A stretch of 64,000 nucleotides of DNA from NCBI RefSeq assembly GCF_900104395.1, contig NZ_FMXX01000010.1; one strand, 5' to 3'. Source of the DNA: Fusobacterium_C necrophorum. Its GTDB lineage: Bacteria > Fusobacteriota > Fusobacteriia > Fusobacteriales > Fusobacteriaceae. A program made the translations under genes and the position numbers. Under the pieces are notes generated by a model. The model saw nothing but the letters and a program-made list of their open reading frames with translations. It was not told where the DNA came from and ran no database searches. This document shows, one piece after another, positions 44,024 through 53,375 of the stretch; the first letter of the stretch is position 1; each line of letters begins with the position of its first letter.

Positions 44024-46147
44024 CTACTCTGCTACTTTGTATTCCACATCCAGCTTTTTCTTACTCAATGCAATTTTTCCATTTTCCATGGAAATTACTT
44101 TTACTTTAAAAACATCTCCTATTTTAAGAACATCTTCTACATTGGATACTCTTTCCTTTGAAATTTCAGAAATGTGTAACAATCCTTCTTTTCCCGGCAA
44201 GATTTCCATAAAAGCCCCAAACTTTTGAATTCCTACCACTTTTCCTTCATACACTTCATTCAATTCCACATCTTTCACATAATTATTTACCAGTCGCAAA
44301 GTATGTTCCAATACATCAGCATCTTTTGAGAAAATGGAAACTTTTCCGTCATCAGTGATATCTATGGTAGAACCGGTTTCTTCAATAATTCCTTTAATAT
44401 TCTTTCCGGCCGGTCCAATCAAGATGGCAATTTTATCCTTTGGAATCATAATTTGTTGAATTCTAGGCACATTCGGTTTTAAATCTGCCGGGCTGGAAAT
44501 AGCAGCATTCATCACTTCCAAAATTTGTTGTCTTGCCACATGAGCTTGACTCAAAGCAATTCTCATAATTTCTTCCGTAATTCCTGTAATTTTAATATCC
44601 ATTTGTAAGGCTGTAATTCCTGATTTTGTTCCTGCTACCTTGAAGTCCATATCTCCCAAATGGTCCTCTAACCCCATAATATCCGTTAAAACAGTAAACT
44701 CTTCTCCCTCTTTGATAAGTCCCATAGCAATTCCCGCTACATGTTCCTTAATAGGAACTCCTGCCGACATCAATGCCAAAGAACCTCCACAAATCGACGC
44801 TTGAGAAGAGGAACCGTTGGATTCCGTAATATCGGAAACGACTCGAATGGTATATGGAAATTCTTCCTCTGTCGGAATGACATAACGCAAAGCTCTTTCC
44901 GCCAAAGATCCGTGTCCCAATTCTCTTCTTCCGGGTGCTCCCATTCTTCCCGTTTCTCCGACAGAATATGGAGGGAAGTTATAATGTAAGTAGAATTTTT
45001 TATAATATTCTTTTTCTAAATTATCCACCAATTGTTCATCCTCTTTGGTTCCTAAAGTTGCAGTGGCAAGAGACTGTGTTTCTCCTCTGGTAAACAAAGC
45101 GGAACCGTGAGGAATTGGCAATACGTTGATTTGAGCGTCCAAGGGTCGAATTTCTGTTGTGCTTCTTCCGTCGACTCTGTGCTTTTTATACAAAATAGCT
45201 TCCCGAACCAATGTTTTCATCAAGTCATGATAGTATTTCTTAAACGCCAAAATAGGTTCTTCCGGAAGCTCTTCCTCCGGGATCTCCGGATAATGTTTTG
45301 CAACGAATGCCTCTAATAATTCTTCTTCCAAGCTATCTACAGCTTCTTCTCGATTTTTCTTTCCTAGTGTTAAAACCGCTTGTTGTAATCTTTCATGACC
45401 ATGTTCTTCTATGAAAGAAGAGATCATCGGATCGACTTCTTCTTTTTCAAAAGTAATTTTTTCCTTTCCACAAATTTTTACAAATTCTTCTTGGAAAGCA
45501 CAAATTTTCTTAATATTTTCATGAGCGAACAAAATAGCTTTTAACATCGTTTCTTCATCCAATTCTTTGGCTCCCGCTTCCACCATATTGACCGCTTCTT
45601 TTGTTCCTGCTACGGATAAATCCAATAAACTTTTTTCCAATTGTTCGGGAGTAGGATTTAATACAAATTCTCCGTCGATATATCCCACAACCACTCCGGC
45701 TACCGGTCCTAAAAAAGGAATGTCCGAAATACTTAAAGCTAAGGACGAAGCAATAATTCCTAAATAATCCGGTGTATTTTTTTCATCAAAGGAGAATACA
45801 GTATTGACGATATGTACATCGTAAGTAAATCCTTCCGGAAACATCGGTCGAATGGGTCTATCTATCAAACGAGCTATCAAAGTGGCATCGGTTGAAGGTC
45901 TACTTTCTCTTTTATTAAATCCTCCCGGAAATTTTCCTGCTGCATAAAATTTTTCAATATAATCCACTGTCAAAGGAAAGAAGTCGACACCCTTTCTTGC
46001 TTCCTTGCTTCTGTTTACGGTAGAAAGTAACACCGTATCTCCGTATTGAATCATAATGGCTCCACAAGATTGTCTTGCAATCTTTCCAGTTGAAACTTTC
46101 AGGCTTCTTCCTGCCAGTTCCATTTCCAATGTTTTTTCGTCAAACAT
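44024..46147 (-). CDS. pnp: Polyribonucleotide nucleotidyltransferase
   Basis: 707 residues from the ATG at 46147, with AGGAGG just before it; 36 upstream in-frame codons lack an RBS and are not homologous. Two RNase PH domains (about 1-220 and 310-545) flank a helical linker. Catalytic-region signs are GRMGAPGRRELGHG and TDIMGLEDHLGDMDFK. The KH domain (GPAGKNIKGIIEETG) and S1 domain (GKVVGIQKFGAFMEILPGKEGLLH) close the protein. It degrades RNA 3'-5' by phosphorolysis. Confidence 0.97.
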   Translation of the reverse strand: MFDEKTLEMELAGRSLKVSTGKIARQSCGAIMIQYGDTVLLSTVNRSKEARKGVDFFPLTVDYIEKFYAAGKFPGGFNKRESRPSTDATLIARLIDRPIRPMFPEGFTYDVHIVNTVFSFDEKNTPDYLGIIASSLALSISDIPFLGPVAGVVVGYIDGEFVLNPTPEQLEKSLLDLSVAGTKEAVNMVEAGAKELDEETMLKAILFAHENIKKICAFQEEFVKICGKEKITFEKEEVDPMISSFIEEHGHERLQQAVLTLGKKNREEAVDSLEEELLEAFVAKHYPEIPEEELPEEPILAFKKYYHDLMKTLVREAILYKKHRVDGRSTTEIRPLDAQINVLPIPHGSALFTRGETQSLATATLGTKEDEQLVDNLEKEYYKKFYLHYNFPPYSVGETGRMGAPGRRELGHGSLAERALRYVIPTEEEFPYTIRVVSDITESNGSSSQASICGGSLALMSAGVPIKEHVAGIAMGLIKEGEEFTVLTDIMGLEDHLGDMDFKVAGTKSGITALQMDIKITGITEEIMRIALSQAHVARQQILEVMNAAISSPADLKPNVPRIQQIMIPKDKIAILIGPAGKNIKGIIEETGSTIDITDDGKVSIFSKDADVLEHTLRLVNNYVKDVELNEVYEGKVVGIQKFGAFMEILPGKEGLLHISEISKERVSNVEDVLKIGDVFKVKVISMENGKIALSKKKLDVEYKVAE

Positions 46148-46202
46148 AGTTCCTCCTATTTTTTTCTTCTCTATTTTTTCCTCTTTTTTACCCCATATTA
46201 TA

Positions 46203-47606
46203 TCACTTATTTTTTTGAAAATCAATGTAAAATCGGAAACTTGTTTCTCTTTCATATACTCTCCCCACTTTGTATTCTTTCGGTTTTAATTCTGATAGAC
46301 ATGGCAATTCTTGTGCTTCAAAAGCAATTCCGGTATGATTTTTTCTTCCAATCTCACGAAACCAATTTGCAGTATAAATAACCATCGCTTTATTATTTGT
46401 TCTTACTTCCAAGCATCTTCCGCTCTTCTCATCTTCCAGCTTGGCATAATTGCCAACAAAAGGATGATCGATTCCTTGCCCTACGATTCGAACCTGCTCT
46501 TCTCGGCTGTTAAAAAGCTCTTGTAATTGCTTTCGAACTCGGAAATCGAAAGAAGTATTTTCAACGGAAGATAATCTGATAGGGAGAGTATCTTCATCCA
46601 CTTCTCCGTATTCCTCCGCCTTTAAGGTTAAATATTGCTCCCCAATTTCTTCTTCCGAATTTCCCGACAAAGAAAAATAACTGTGATTTGTCAAATTAAA
46701 ATAGGTATCTTGGTCGGAACAAGCTCTATAGTGAAGCTTTAAGCTGTCGTCTTCCAAGGAATATTCAATCTCTATTTTAGCATTTCCCGGATAACCATTT
46801 TCCAAATGTGGGCTTTCAATCGAAAAACGGACTCGATTTTCTTCTTGTTCTCCTTTCCAATATTTTTGACTTAAATTATAACTTCCTCCATGAATGGAAT
46901 GTTTTCCCGAAGCATTTTTATCCAAAGCATATTCTTGTTCTCCTATTTTTAAAACTCCGTTTTTGGTTCTTCCTGCAGTTCGTCCTATCACCGCTCCAAA
47001 ATAGGCACTATTTTTATCAAGATATTCCTCTTTCTTTTCAAAACCTAAAACAATATTTTGCCAATTTCCTTCTCTGTCGGGCATTTCTATTTTCTGAATA
47101 ATAGCTCCATAGGATAGTAAAGTCACTCGTAATTTTTCATTTTGCAGGACAAATTCTTTCATTTTTCTCTTTCTTTGTTGTCTTTTCGTTTTAAAATATT
47201 TCCATTCCCGTTTAAAATTATAATCCAGATAGTCGTAGTCATGTTTATAAATTTTTCCCTGATATTCTCCTAAATTTATAATATTTTCCATATCCGTAAA
47301 AACTTCAAATCTCCAAAAATTCTTTTTTTGAATACTTTCTATAAATGTTTTCTGTTTTTCTTCATCCTTTGGATTTCCTTCTTCATAGACTTGACAGCGT
47401 CTTTGGAATAAAATAGGAATTCCGGGAATAAAATAAATCGGAAGTAAGAACTCTTTTGCCATTTTTCCGCATGTCATATAGCCATACTCTTCCGTTAAAA
47501 TTGATTTTATATTTTTCAGAGTATTCTGATTGATTCTCGGATATTTTATGACAAATTTCGAAAAACATAACACAGCCTTATAGGAACCTTTTCTTATACA
47601 CACCAT
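46203..47606 (-). CDS. Fusion: kinase-like N-terminal domain + aldose 1-epimerase (GalM)
   Basis: 467 residues. From Met149 on it is a full galactose mutarotase of about 319 residues: SYGAIIQKIEMPDREGNW, GRTAGRTKNG, HSIHGGSYNLSQ (active His), NLTNHSYFSLSG and AFEAQELP (active Glu). Residues 1-148 are unrelated: RKGSYKAVLCFSKFVIKYPR, EFLLPIYF, NLGEYQGKIYKHDYDYLDY resemble a reduced protein-kinase/phosphotransferase fold. The join is a basic linker (KTKRQQRKRKMKEF). AAAGGTGATGTAGGAG precedes the start, and only weak purines precede Met149. It could be a fusion or two genes merged by loss of a stop. Confidence 0.75.
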   Translation of the reverse strand: MVCIRKGSYKAVLCFSKFVIKYPRINQNTLKNIKSILTEEYGYMTCGKMAKEFLLPIYFIPGIPILFQRRCQVYEEGNPKDEEKQKTFIESIQKKNFWRFEVFTDMENIINLGEYQGKIYKHDYDYLDYNFKREWKYFKTKRQQRKRKMKEFVLQNEKLRVTLLSYGAIIQKIEMPDREGNWQNIVLGFEKKEEYLDKNSAYFGAVIGRTAGRTKNGVLKIGEQEYALDKNASGKHSIHGGSYNLSQKYWKGEQEENRVRFSIESPHLENGYPGNAKIEIEYSLEDDSLKLHYRACSDQDTYFNLTNHSYFSLSGNSEEEIGEQYLTLKAEEYGEVDEDTLPIRLSSVENTSFDFRVRKQLQELFNSREEQVRIVGQGIDHPFVGNYAKLEDEKSGRCLEVRTNNKAMVIYTANWFREIGRKNHTGIAFEAQELPCLSELKPKEYKVGRVYERETSFRFYIDFQKNK

Positions 47607-47690
47607 TCTCCTACATCACCTTTCTAATAAATTCTAGATTTTAAAAGTATTATTTGTTATAATAGTTATCATATCTTGGGAGGAAATTTT

Positions 47691-48482
47691 ATGTCATCTA
47701 TGTTACATTGGGTTGGGAACATGTCCCCGGAATCATTCTTATTATTATCTATTTTATGTTTTTTAGCGGCTTTCATCGATTCGATTGCCGGTGGTGGAGG
47801 AATGATTAGTCTTCCCGCTTTTATGGCAGTCGGCTTACCCCCACATATTGCTTTAGGAACAAATAAAGTCAGTGCTGCAATTGGTACTTTAGCCAGTTCT
47901 TTAAATTTTTTACGTTCCAATAAAATTATTATTCCTTTGGTGACCCGTTTTGCTCCTTTGGCACTGATTGGAGCCATTTTCGGAGTAAAAACAGCCTTGT
48001 TAATTCCTCCTAATTATTTTCAACCGATTTCTTTTTTTCTCTTAATTTGCGTTTTTATTTATAGCCTTATGAATAAAAATTTAGGAGAAAGTTATTCTTA
48101 TTCGGGAATTCATTCCGCCGATATCAAATGGGGTTGTGCTTTTGCTTTCGTCATCGGTTTTTATGACGGCTTTTTAGGACCCGGAACCGGTTCTTTTCTA
48201 ATCTTTATGTTAATTAAAATCTTTCACTTGGATTTTGCTCATGCAACCGCCACTACAAAATTTATCAATTTAGCGAGTAATGTCATCAGTGCCGCTCTCT
48301 ATTTTTATGCCGGAAAACTGAATCTTCCTTTAGGGCTTATTATGGCTGTCATCATGATAGTCGGAGCCTTTGTCGGTTCCAGTTTGGCTATTTATAAAGG
48401 AAGTAAATTTATTAAGCCGGTTTTCTTATTGGTAACAATTACTCTAATTGGAAAAATGGGATATTCTTTCCTTTTTATTTGA
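47691..48482 (+). CDS. TauE/SafE (TSUP) family exporter
   Basis: 263 residues from the ATG at 47691, with TTGGGAGG 7 nt upstream. Eight or so helices; the family marks are FIDSIAGGGGMISLPAFM in the first half and GFYDGFLGPGTGSFLIFM in the second. TSUP proteins move sulfite, sulfoacetate or other small organosulfur anions. The substrate here is unknown. It is divergent from the GalM fusion and convergent with fplA (2-bp gap). Confidence 0.88.
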   Translation: MSSMLHWVGNMSPESFLLLSILCFLAAFIDSIAGGGGMISLPAFMAVGLPPHIALGTNKVSAAIGTLASSLNFLRSNKIIIPLVTRFAPLALIGAIFGVKTALLIPPNYFQPISFFLLICVFIYSLMNKNLGESYSYSGIHSADIKWGCAFAFVIGFYDGFLGPGTGSFLIFMLIKIFHLDFAHATATTKFINLASNVISAALYFYAGKLNLPLGLIMAVIMIVGAFVGSSLAIYKGSKFIKPVFLLVTITLIGKMGYSFLFI

Positions 48483-48484
48483 TT

Positions 48485-50725
48485 TTACTCAAAATAATAT
48501 CCAATCGAAAAAGTCGTCAGGAATTCTTTTTCCTGATTATTTCGAGAAATAGATAATTCGATAGGACCTAATGGAGATTCATACAGAAGCGAGCTTGCAA
48601 AGCCGTGAATGTATTTTCTCCATTTTTTAGAGGATTGTTCGAAATCATTAATAGGGCTATGATATGCCATGACATTCCAGTTTCCTGCCCAATACACATT
48701 GTTTAACACTTCGTATTGGATTCCTAAATTGCCTATCATAAATTTATCTACAATCTTTTGATGAGGACGATAGCCATAAAAAGAAAATTCATTCAATTCT
48801 ATATTGTTTTGTAATCCTCCTATTTTAAAATATTGATCCACAGGTATTCTATTTCCTTGCATAATTCCGCCACTTAGATGATAAAGCCCTGTCAATTTGG
48901 AAGAAATCGGTAAATATCCGTCTATTTGATAAGAGGGACCATAAATATTGCTGTTTTTCTTCGTAGAGCTCGTAGAGAATTTATATTCCGCCTCCGCTTT
49001 CATTCCGGATTTTCGGTTTCTGACATTATCGAAGCGAAATCTTAAAAAGGCATTGTTAAAATTTTTAGAATATTCAAAATATTTATAATCCGTATCTCCC
49101 GCTTCCAATTTCAATTTTGCATAGTTAGTGGACATTCCTGCCGATAGGAATAAATCATCCTGATACCTTGTAAAAACTCCTAATTCTCCTTTTAAAATTT
49201 CTTTTTTATAGCTTGCCAATCGATGGTTCTTTTCATAGAGATAAAAAGGTCTTTCATTGTAAGCCAGACGACTAAATAGACCAACTTCATCTGAAATTCC
49301 ATAATGAAACAGAGAATATAGATCCAGCCCTAAATAATCTCCAATTTTTGCATTGATATTTGTCGTATTTCCAAACTTTCCGATATGATGTAAGGTACTT
49401 CCCAAACGAAAAGCCGTCCCATAGTCTTTTTGATAGTGAAATCCTATTCCTAAGGTATTCTCCGGTATGACTTCTCCGTCCAAAAATAACTCCTTTCCTC
49501 TTCGTTCATAGTACACTTTGCTGATAAAGGGTAGACGATAGACTCTTAAAATCTTCTGTCTTAATTCTTCCTCTCCTATTTCCTTTCCTATGATGTCGGA
49601 TAAAAATTCCTCCACCACAATTCTGCTCTTTCCTTCAAAATTAGGAGATAAGTTCAATTTCTCAAAGAAAAGGATTGGAGTCGCTGAAATATTTTTTTCT
49701 ATGTTTTCCTCCTCTTTTTTTGCTAAAGAAAGAAGAGCTTCCTTTTTTTTCTCGACCGCTTCCTCTCCCAATTTCAAAATTTCTTCTTTTTTTTGAACAT
49801 CCAAAGCAGAATATTGTTGAATGTCAGGTTCTATCAAAATATGAACCAATTTTTTCTGTTCGGCATGAGAGGAAGAGGATTGAATAGCAATCAATTGATT
49901 TAAAACGCTCAAAATGTTGTAATCCGAATTGTCTTTCAATTCATTTCCCACATCACTTCCAATGACAAGAGTCGCTCCCATCTCTATGACATCTTGAACC
50001 GGAAAATTTCTGGAAATCAAGCCATCTACATAAGAAGTGCCTCCAATTTTAACCGGTTCCAATAGAGTGGGAATTGCCATACTTGCCGTCAACACTCGTG
50101 CCAAATCTCCGGAAGAAAATGCCTTCGCCTCTCCGCTATTCAAATCTGTTGCAATAATTCGAAGCGGAATAGGAAGTTTATCAAAGTCCTGAATTCCTTC
50201 CACAGGTTTCAGAATATCCTTTAGTACCAGATACAAAAACTCGTTACTGGCCAATGCCTTTGGATAAGAAAAATTCAATTTTTTATCATAGTTGACCGTA
50301 ATAATATCATGTGGATTCCTCTTATAGGCGATATTTTTTACTAAGTCGTTATAATTTAAAGAATTCAAACAGTTTTCAATCTCATCCGCAGAATAACCGA
50401 TAGAGTACAGGCTACCAATGAAAGCTCCTATACTGGTTCCCGTAATATAATCAATATGAATATGTTCTTTTTCTAAAAATCGCAATAAAGAAAGATGAGC
50501 GTAGCCTTTCGCTCCGCCTCCGCTTAGTACTAAACCTATTTTTTGATTTTCTTTTTTGGGATTCTCCATCTCTTTTTCCTTTTCCAACTCTTGCAGACGT
50601 TGTTGCAAACTTGCTATCTGTTTCTTAAGATTGGAAATTTCTTCCTCTTTCGAAGAAACTGCCAAAGTATTGAGACTGAAAAGACAATAAGAGAATAAAA
50701 AAAAGATCTTTGCTCGATGTTTCAT
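48485..50725 (-). CDS. fplA: FplA-type patatin phospholipase A1 autotransporter (type Vd)
   Basis: 746 residues. Signal peptide about 1-23, coiled coil (about 25-55), patatin domain with oxyanion loop SGGGAKGYAHL (68-78), GTSIG with nucleophile Ser98, and the dyad Asp234 in SYVDGL. A POTRA-like region (about 345-420) and a 16-strand BamA/Omp85-type barrel follow, ending TFSIGYYFE. This matches FplA of Fusobacterium nucleatum, a surface class A1 phospholipase whose catalytic Ser is also residue 98. It is a likely host-interaction factor. Own promoter upstream. Confidence 0.94.
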   Translation of the reverse strand: MKHRAKIFFLFSYCLFSLNTLAVSSKEEEISNLKKQIASLQQRLQELEKEKEMENPKKENQKIGLVLSGGGAKGYAHLSLLRFLEKEHIHIDYITGTSIGAFIGSLYSIGYSADEIENCLNSLNYNDLVKNIAYKRNPHDIITVNYDKKLNFSYPKALASNEFLYLVLKDILKPVEGIQDFDKLPIPLRIIATDLNSGEAKAFSSGDLARVLTASMAIPTLLEPVKIGGTSYVDGLISRNFPVQDVIEMGATLVIGSDVGNELKDNSDYNILSVLNQLIAIQSSSSHAEQKKLVHILIEPDIQQYSALDVQKKEEILKLGEEAVEKKKEALLSLAKKEEENIEKNISATPILFFEKLNLSPNFEGKSRIVVEEFLSDIIGKEIGEEELRQKILRVYRLPFISKVYYERRGKELFLDGEVIPENTLGIGFHYQKDYGTAFRLGSTLHHIGKFGNTTNINAKIGDYLGLDLYSLFHYGISDEVGLFSRLAYNERPFYLYEKNHRLASYKKEILKGELGVFTRYQDDLFLSAGMSTNYAKLKLEAGDTDYKYFEYSKNFNNAFLRFRFDNVRNRKSGMKAEAEYKFSTSSTKKNSNIYGPSYQIDGYLPISSKLTGLYHLSGGIMQGNRIPVDQYFKIGGLQNNIELNEFSFYGYRPHQKIVDKFMIGNLGIQYEVLNNVYWAGNWNVMAYHSPINDFEQSSKKWRKYIHGFASSLLYESPLGPIELSISRNNQEKEFLTTFSIGYYFE

Positions 50726-50761
50726 ATATTTTCCCCGTTTTCTCTTTCATAATTTATTTTC

Positions 50762-50790
50762 ATTATAGCAAGTTTGAAAAAGAAATTCAA
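50762..50790 (-). promoter_or_regulatory. Promoter of fplA
   Basis: On the minus strand TTGAAT (50785-50790) and TATAAT (50762-50767) have a 17-bp spacer. Confidence 0.75.
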
Positions 50791-50911
50791 GAAATAGAAT
50801 AACAAGAAACTTGCTTATTTCTCAGAAATATGATATTCTTTTTTTATCAACGTTGCAGTTGTTTCGAAAGGAATCCGACCGCAATGCCACCGGTTTTAAA
50901 CAATGGCAGCT

Positions 50912-50947
50912 TCACAACTTAAGTTAATATCACAACTTAAGTTAATA
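50912..50947 (+). repeat. Perfect 18-bp tandem repeat with a palindromic core, upstream of a promoter
   Basis: TCACAACTTAAGTTAATA occurs twice with no gap (50912-50929, 50930-50947). Each unit contains the 10-bp palindrome AACTTAAGTT. The repeats end 1 bp before the -35 box, suggesting tandem regulator sites. Confidence 0.8.
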
Positions 50948-50948
50948 A

Positions 50949-50977
50949 TTGACAAAAATAGTAAAAAATGTTATGAT
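50949..50977 (+). promoter_or_regulatory. Promoter of the small ORF/DJ-1 operon
   Basis: TTGACA (50949-50954) and TATGAT (50972-50977) are 17 bp apart, directly behind the tandem repeats. Confidence 0.78.
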
Positions 50978-51014
50978 AAATCATAGAAATTTAATTAGAA
51001 ATGAGGTAAGGAAA

Positions 51015-51263
51015 ATGTTTGAAGATTGGCAAGACAATTTATACGATTCTACGTTCGATTCCATTTTTAATGCTCTTATCGCAGAATACAAGGAAGGAAA
51101 ATTGGATGTAGAAGAATTGAAAGTAAATATTGCGGAACAACAACAAATTTTGCTAAATGCTTTTACGGAAGGAGAAGCAAAATCCACGTATTGTAATGCT
51201 ATGATTGATGCTCATCAATTTGTATTATCTTTAATTACAACCGGTAAAATTGTAAACTACTAA
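51015..51263 (+). CDS. Small conserved-type protein of unknown function
   Basis: 82 residues from the ATG at 51015, with GAGGTAAGG before it; in-frame codons further up overlap the promoter. Acidic, mostly helical, no Cys cluster: MFEDWQDNLYDSTFDSIFNA, VEELKVNIAEQQQILLNAF. No family recognised. It lies 18 bp before the DJ-1 gene and shares its promoter. Confidence 0.7.
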   Translation: MFEDWQDNLYDSTFDSIFNALIAEYKEGKLDVEELKVNIAEQQQILLNAFTEGEAKSTYCNAMIDAHQFVLSLITTGKIVNY

Positions 51264-51281
51264 TCTCTTTGGGAGGTTTTT

Positions 51282-51830
51282 ATGAAAAAAGTTTTTGTAT
51301 TATTGGCAAATGGCTTTGAACTGATTGAAGCAATGACTCCCGTCGATGTTCTACGGCGTTGTGGAGCGGAAGTCAATACGGTAAGCACAGGAGAAGATCT
51401 TTGGTTGAATTCCTCCAATGGAGTGACTCTGAAAGCGGACATCTATTGGGAAGAAGCTGATTTTGAACAAGGAGATATTTTGATTTTGCCGGGAGGCTAT
51501 CCCGGTTATGTTCACCTACGAGAAAATAGACTGGTAGTCTCACAGGTGAAAAATTATTTATCTCAAGGAAAATATGTAGCAGCCATCTGTGGTGCTCCTT
51601 CTCTTTTTTCCGAGCACGAATTGGCATTACATTATCGATTGACAGGGCATTCCTCCATTCAGGAAGACTTAAAAAAGCAGCATGACTATACAGGAGAAAA
51701 TACCACAATTGACAGGAATCTAATCACAGGGATTGGAGCTGGACATTCTTTGGAATTTTCGTTTCAAATCGCTTCGCTTCTTTTTGAGAAAGAGATTATT
51801 GAAAAGGTAAAAGAGGGAATGGAGTTATAA
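51282..51830 (+). CDS. DJ-1/PfpI family protein (YajL/ThiJ-like)
   Basis: 182 residues, typical length. Glu16 in GFELIEAMTP, the LPGG strand and Cys103 in AAICGAP form the DJ-1 site, followed by a TGHSS loop. DJ-1-like proteins are reported as protective enzymes against oxidative or glyoxal damage; exact activity varies. GGGAGG lies 8 nt before the ATG. Second gene of a two-gene unit, followed by a terminator. Confidence 0.9.
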   Translation: MKKVFVLLANGFELIEAMTPVDVLRRCGAEVNTVSTGEDLWLNSSNGVTLKADIYWEEADFEQGDILILPGGYPGYVHLRENRLVVSQVKNYLSQGKYVAAICGAPSLFSEHELALHYRLTGHSSIQEDLKKQHDYTGENTTIDRNLITGIGAGHSLEFSFQIASLLFEKEIIEKVKEGMEL

Positions 51831-51839
51831 AAAAGTAGC

Positions 51840-51879
51840 AAAAAGAGGGAGCAGTGCAAGTACAAAATCCCTCTTTTTT
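51840..51879 (+). terminator. Terminator after the DJ-1 gene
   Basis: AAAAGAGGGA (from 51841) pairs with TCCCTCTTTT (from 51868) and is followed by a T run. Confidence 0.75.
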
Positions 51880-52140
51880 AGAGCTAAAATTACTTGCTCC
51901 CCTTTTAGTATTTTTATTTTACTCCTTTTGGGAATTTTTCATACAGGAATTACCTATGCAATGTATTTCTTCTGTATTCAGTATATCAAAACACAAACAA
52001 TTGCTATTTTCAGCTATGTTGATCCCATTGTCGCCATTCTCCTTTCTGCCCTAATCTTACATGAAAATATCGGACTTTCAGGATTGATAGGAACGATTTT
52101 AATTTTAGGTTCCACCCTAGCCAGTGAATTTATTTCGTAA
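51880..52140 (+). pseudogene. C-terminal relic of an EamA/DMT-family transporter
   Basis: The frame reads LGIFHTGITYAMYFFCIQYI, then SYVDPIVAILLSALILHENI and LIGTILILGSTLASEFIS, the last three helices of a ten-helix EamA transporter. The N-terminal seven helices are missing and the preceding bases are out of frame (LAPLLVFLFYSF is read in another frame). No promoter or RBS. Not functional. Confidence 0.75.
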
Positions 52141-52150
52141 AAAAGAAAAG

Positions 52151-52714
52151 TCAACAAAAATCATAAAATACAATCCCGAATACAGCAGACAGCATGATTA
52201 AATTCATACTGGAAAGTTTCTTTCCTACTATCTTTTGTGGTAAAAAGCTTAAAAGGGTCAAAAACAATACGAGTAGCAATGCACGAATATCTAATTTTTT
52301 CTCCCCATGAAGTCCCGTATTTGTCAATATCATATACATTCCTGTCGCAAATATAATTCCAATCATACAGGGTTTCACACCTCGAAGTATGGCACGAACA
52401 TATTTGTTTTCCAACATATTTTTTAATACAATCATAAGAAGAAGAACCATGAAAAAGGAGGGAAGAATCACCGCAATCGTTGAAAGAACTGCACCCCAAA
52501 AACCGGCTTGACTGCTTCCTATGTAAGTAGCTAAATTTACCATGATAGGTCCCGGGGTACTCTCGCTGACTGCAATCATATAAGTCAATTCTTCTTCCGT
52601 CAACCAAGCATAGGAGAGAACAATCTCTCGAATCAGCGGAATGGCACCATAAGCACCGCCAAATGCAAAGCATCCCACCTTCAGAAAGCCAATCACTAAG
52701 TTGATATAAATCAT
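52151..52714 (-). CDS. Chromate transporter, split ChrA half (second)
   Basis: 187 residues with the CHR motif FGGAYGAIPLIRE and ESTPGPIMVNLATYIG. Split CHR proteins act as antiparallel pairs made by adjacent genes. It overlaps the first half by 4 bp (ATGA). The family exports chromate, but in anaerobes the natural substrate is uncertain. Confidence 0.88.
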   Translation of the reverse strand: MIYINLVIGFLKVGCFAFGGAYGAIPLIREIVLSYAWLTEEELTYMIAVSESTPGPIMVNLATYIGSSQAGFWGAVLSTIAVILPSFFMVLLLMIVLKNMLENKYVRAILRGVKPCMIGIIFATGMYMILTNTGLHGEKKLDIRALLLVLFLTLLSFLPQKIVGKKLSSMNLIMLSAVFGIVFYDFC

Positions 52715-53289
52715 TTTTTATCCCCTCTTTTCCCTCTCTTATTCTCTGTTATCAACATAAAAACCAAACTGAAAACACCGAAAAACAACATTAAAAGAAC
52801 AGAGGAAATCCTAAGAGAAAATAAGAAAATCAGTAACATCATCATAGCGGCACAGAACACAATTCCCTGAGATAATTTATTTTTCGGCATTTTCTTTAGC
52901 ATCGTAACAGCAGCATTGAGAATAAGAATTCCTACATAAATTTTAATCCCTTTCAAAGCATGAGCAATCCATTGAATCTTCAAAAAATTGTCAAAAAAGA
53001 TAGAAATAATAAAAATGACAATAAAAGAAGGAAACACCATTCCAAGAGTCGAAATGACAGCACCGATAAGACCGGCTTGTTTATATCCGATAAAAGTTGC
53101 ACAATTGATTGCAATAGGACCGGGAGTAGATTCTGCAATCACAGTTACATTCATCATATCTTCATGACTAATCCATTTCTTTTTCTCTATACAATTTTCT
53201 TCCATGAAAGAAATCATGGCATAACCGCCACCGAAAGTAAAAAAACCTATTTTACAAAAAGTAATAAATAATTCCAAGAGCAGTTTCAT
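52711..53289 (-). CDS. Chromate transporter, split ChrA half (first)
   Basis: 192 residues with FFTFGGGYAMISFMEENC and ESTPGPIAINCATFIGYKQAG, the paired CHR signatures. About six helices. Coupled to the second half by a 4-bp overlap. No nearby regulator seen. Confidence 0.88.
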   Translation of the reverse strand: MKLLLELFITFCKIGFFTFGGGYAMISFMEENCIEKKKWISHEDMMNVTVIAESTPGPIAINCATFIGYKQAGLIGAVISTLGMVFPSFIVIFIISIFFDNFLKIQWIAHALKGIKIYVGILILNAAVTMLKKMPKNKLSQGIVFCAAMMMLLIFLFSLRISSVLLMLFFGVFSLVFMLITENKRGKRGDKK

Positions 53290-53332
53290 AATATCCCCTC
53301 CCTTATATACTTTTCCATACTATGTAAAACCC

Positions 53333-53361
53333 AAAAAATAAGAGGGATTTTTACGTCCCCC
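53333..53361 (-). terminator. Terminator after purA
   Basis: On the minus strand AAGGGGGA pairs with TCCCTCTT (one G-U) around CGTAAAAA and is followed by A then T6. Confidence 0.65.
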
Positions 53362-53375
53362 TTCCCTTTCATTTC

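Noticed and set aside
50813..50911. Possible riboswitch between fplA and the small ORF (hairpin-like GCCACCGG...)
   Set aside because: It lies upstream of the mapped promoter of the plus-strand genes and I could not match it to any riboswitch core.
51373..51708. A 111-residue minus-strand frame opposite the DJ-1 gene
   Set aside because: Shadow of a well-conserved gene; no RBS or promoter.
52161..52673. A 170-residue frame inside the second chromate transporter gene
   Set aside because: Same strand, shifted frame, Cys/Ser/Arg-rich nonsense composition; the CHR frame has clear motifs.
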